In this document: positions 23,306 through 23,690 of the stretch, piece by piece
Position numbering within the stretch: position 1 is the stretch's first letter
How the letters are laid out: every line of letters begins with the position of its first letter
From: an uncultured bacterium
GTDB taxonomy: Bacteria; Cloacimonadota; Cloacimonadia; Cloacimonadales; Cloacimonadaceae
DNA length: 23,690 nt
Assembly (NCBI GenBank): GCA_937924555.1
Contig: CALDSN010000131.1
Coordinates: 1 to 23,690 of the forward strand
Direction: 5' to 3'
Program-made: the position numbers and the translations under genes
The notes under the pieces: generated by a model
Database searches by the model: none
The model's input: the letters and a program-made list of their open reading frames with translations, nothing else
What the model was told of the DNA's origin: nothing

Positions 23306-23641
23306 ATGGCAACAAATGCCCGGATAGTGCTTAAGAAGGTTGAGCTTGGTAGTTATATCAAGAGAGACTTTCTGGATAAGAGCTTCAATCGATCCGGATT
23401 GTGCGCTTATTGCAGCAGGAAAGTTACCTGTTGCATCAATAGCAGCTATGGGTTGGTGTATGATTGTGACGATTACGATGCCGGTGATGATTCCTCATGT
23501 TCCTTAACCTTTTCAGCTTTGGACTTTGGTAAGGAAGAAGACGGTGACGAACTGGGCTTGTGCTCAGGGTGTCAGAATCGCGATTTATGCCAACTCAGGA
23601 AAATAAACGGTGGGGTTTGGCATTGCGAAGAGTATCTTTAG
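23306..23641 (+). CDS. Small protein with two identical four-cysteine motifs
   Basis: I do not recognise a named family. The 111-residue protein has two copies of the pattern C-x2-C-x5-C-x11-C: C33, C36, C42, C54 and C86, C89, C95, C107. Each starts with Gly-Leu-Cys, and each last Cys is followed two residues later by Tyr (CDDY, CEEY). Two extra cysteines are C43 and C65. The segment between the motifs is acidic. Four cysteines per motif fit binding of one zinc ion or an iron-sulfur cluster; which one is not decidable by eye. The N-terminus (residues 1-28) is basic and polar. There is no signal peptide. ATG at 23306 has AGAGGA with 5-nt spacing, and a sigma-54-like promoter lies just upstream. 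The contig ends 49 nt after the stop, so downstream partners are unknown. Confidence 0.8.
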   Translation: MATNARIVLKKVELGSYIKRDFLDKSFNRSGLCAYCSRKVTCCINSSYGLVYDCDDYDAGDDSSCSLTFSALDFGKEEDGDELGLCSGCQNRDLCQLRKINGGVWHCEEYL

Positions 23642-23690
23642 GGCTTAGATAGATTTTCGACACATACCTCAACACACACATGGGGGCTCC

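Overview
This 23.7 kb piece carries 15 complete genes, one 5'-truncated gene (guanine deaminase) and one small Cys-rich ORF. Most genes sit on the minus strand. The first 45 bases are not genomic: they match the Illumina P7/TruSeq adapter with index 9, so the window starts at the raw end of an assembled contig. The gene content points to an anaerobic, amino-acid-fermenting bacterium of the Fibrobacterota-Chlorobiota-Bacteroidota neighbourhood: glutamate dehydrogenase, two PLP aminotransferases, DapD, a stand-alone GcvT-like protein and large PEP/pyruvate-binding-domain proteins. Candidatus Cloacimonadota is my best guess, but it is inference from gene content and not proven by any marker gene here.

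Layout. (1) 46-993 (+): C-terminal three quarters of a guanine deaminase, converging on a GcvT-like folate protein (1070-2464, -) across a shared hairpin terminator. (2) 2726-8777 (-): a tight six-gene operon, transcribed PHP phosphoesterase > two-helix membrane protein > PatB/MalY-like C-S lyase/aminotransferase > dapD > second aminotransferase (possible DapC role) > YtcJ-like amidohydrolase. Every junction is an overlap or a gap of at most 2 nt. (3) 8907-9686 (+): SAM methyltransferase with a hydrophobic tail, converging on an SppA-type peptidase (9752-12193, -) that has a signal peptide and a long beta-rich N-terminal extension. (4) 12403-15429 (-): soluble GAF-type histidine kinase > NtrC-type sigma-54 activator > nitroreductase. 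(5) 15479-16810 (-): gdhA with its own strong RBS and terminator; the terminator U-tract runs almost into the kinase start codon. (6) 16896-22797 (-): two tandem paralogues of about 980 residues, each with two receiver-like domains, a PEP-synthase-type ATP-binding domain and a conserved C-terminal module, but no swivelling phosphohistidine domain. (7) 22801-23305: a repeat-rich divergent intergenic region with a near-consensus sigma-54 promoter driving (8) a small protein (23306-23641, +) with two identically spaced four-cysteine motifs.

How it may work together. The NtrC-type activator at 12999-14321 and the -24/-12 promoter at 23251-23266 are a plausible regulator-target pair; a 17-bp perfect dyad about 220 bp upstream of the predicted start is placed like an enhancer. 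Three intergenic regions hold short words repeated at exactly 11-bp steps, two of them as large imperfect palindromes. The words differ between elements but the period and layout are the same. I regard the receiver/PEP-binding tandem pair and these 11-bp-phased elements as the least-explained parts of the window.
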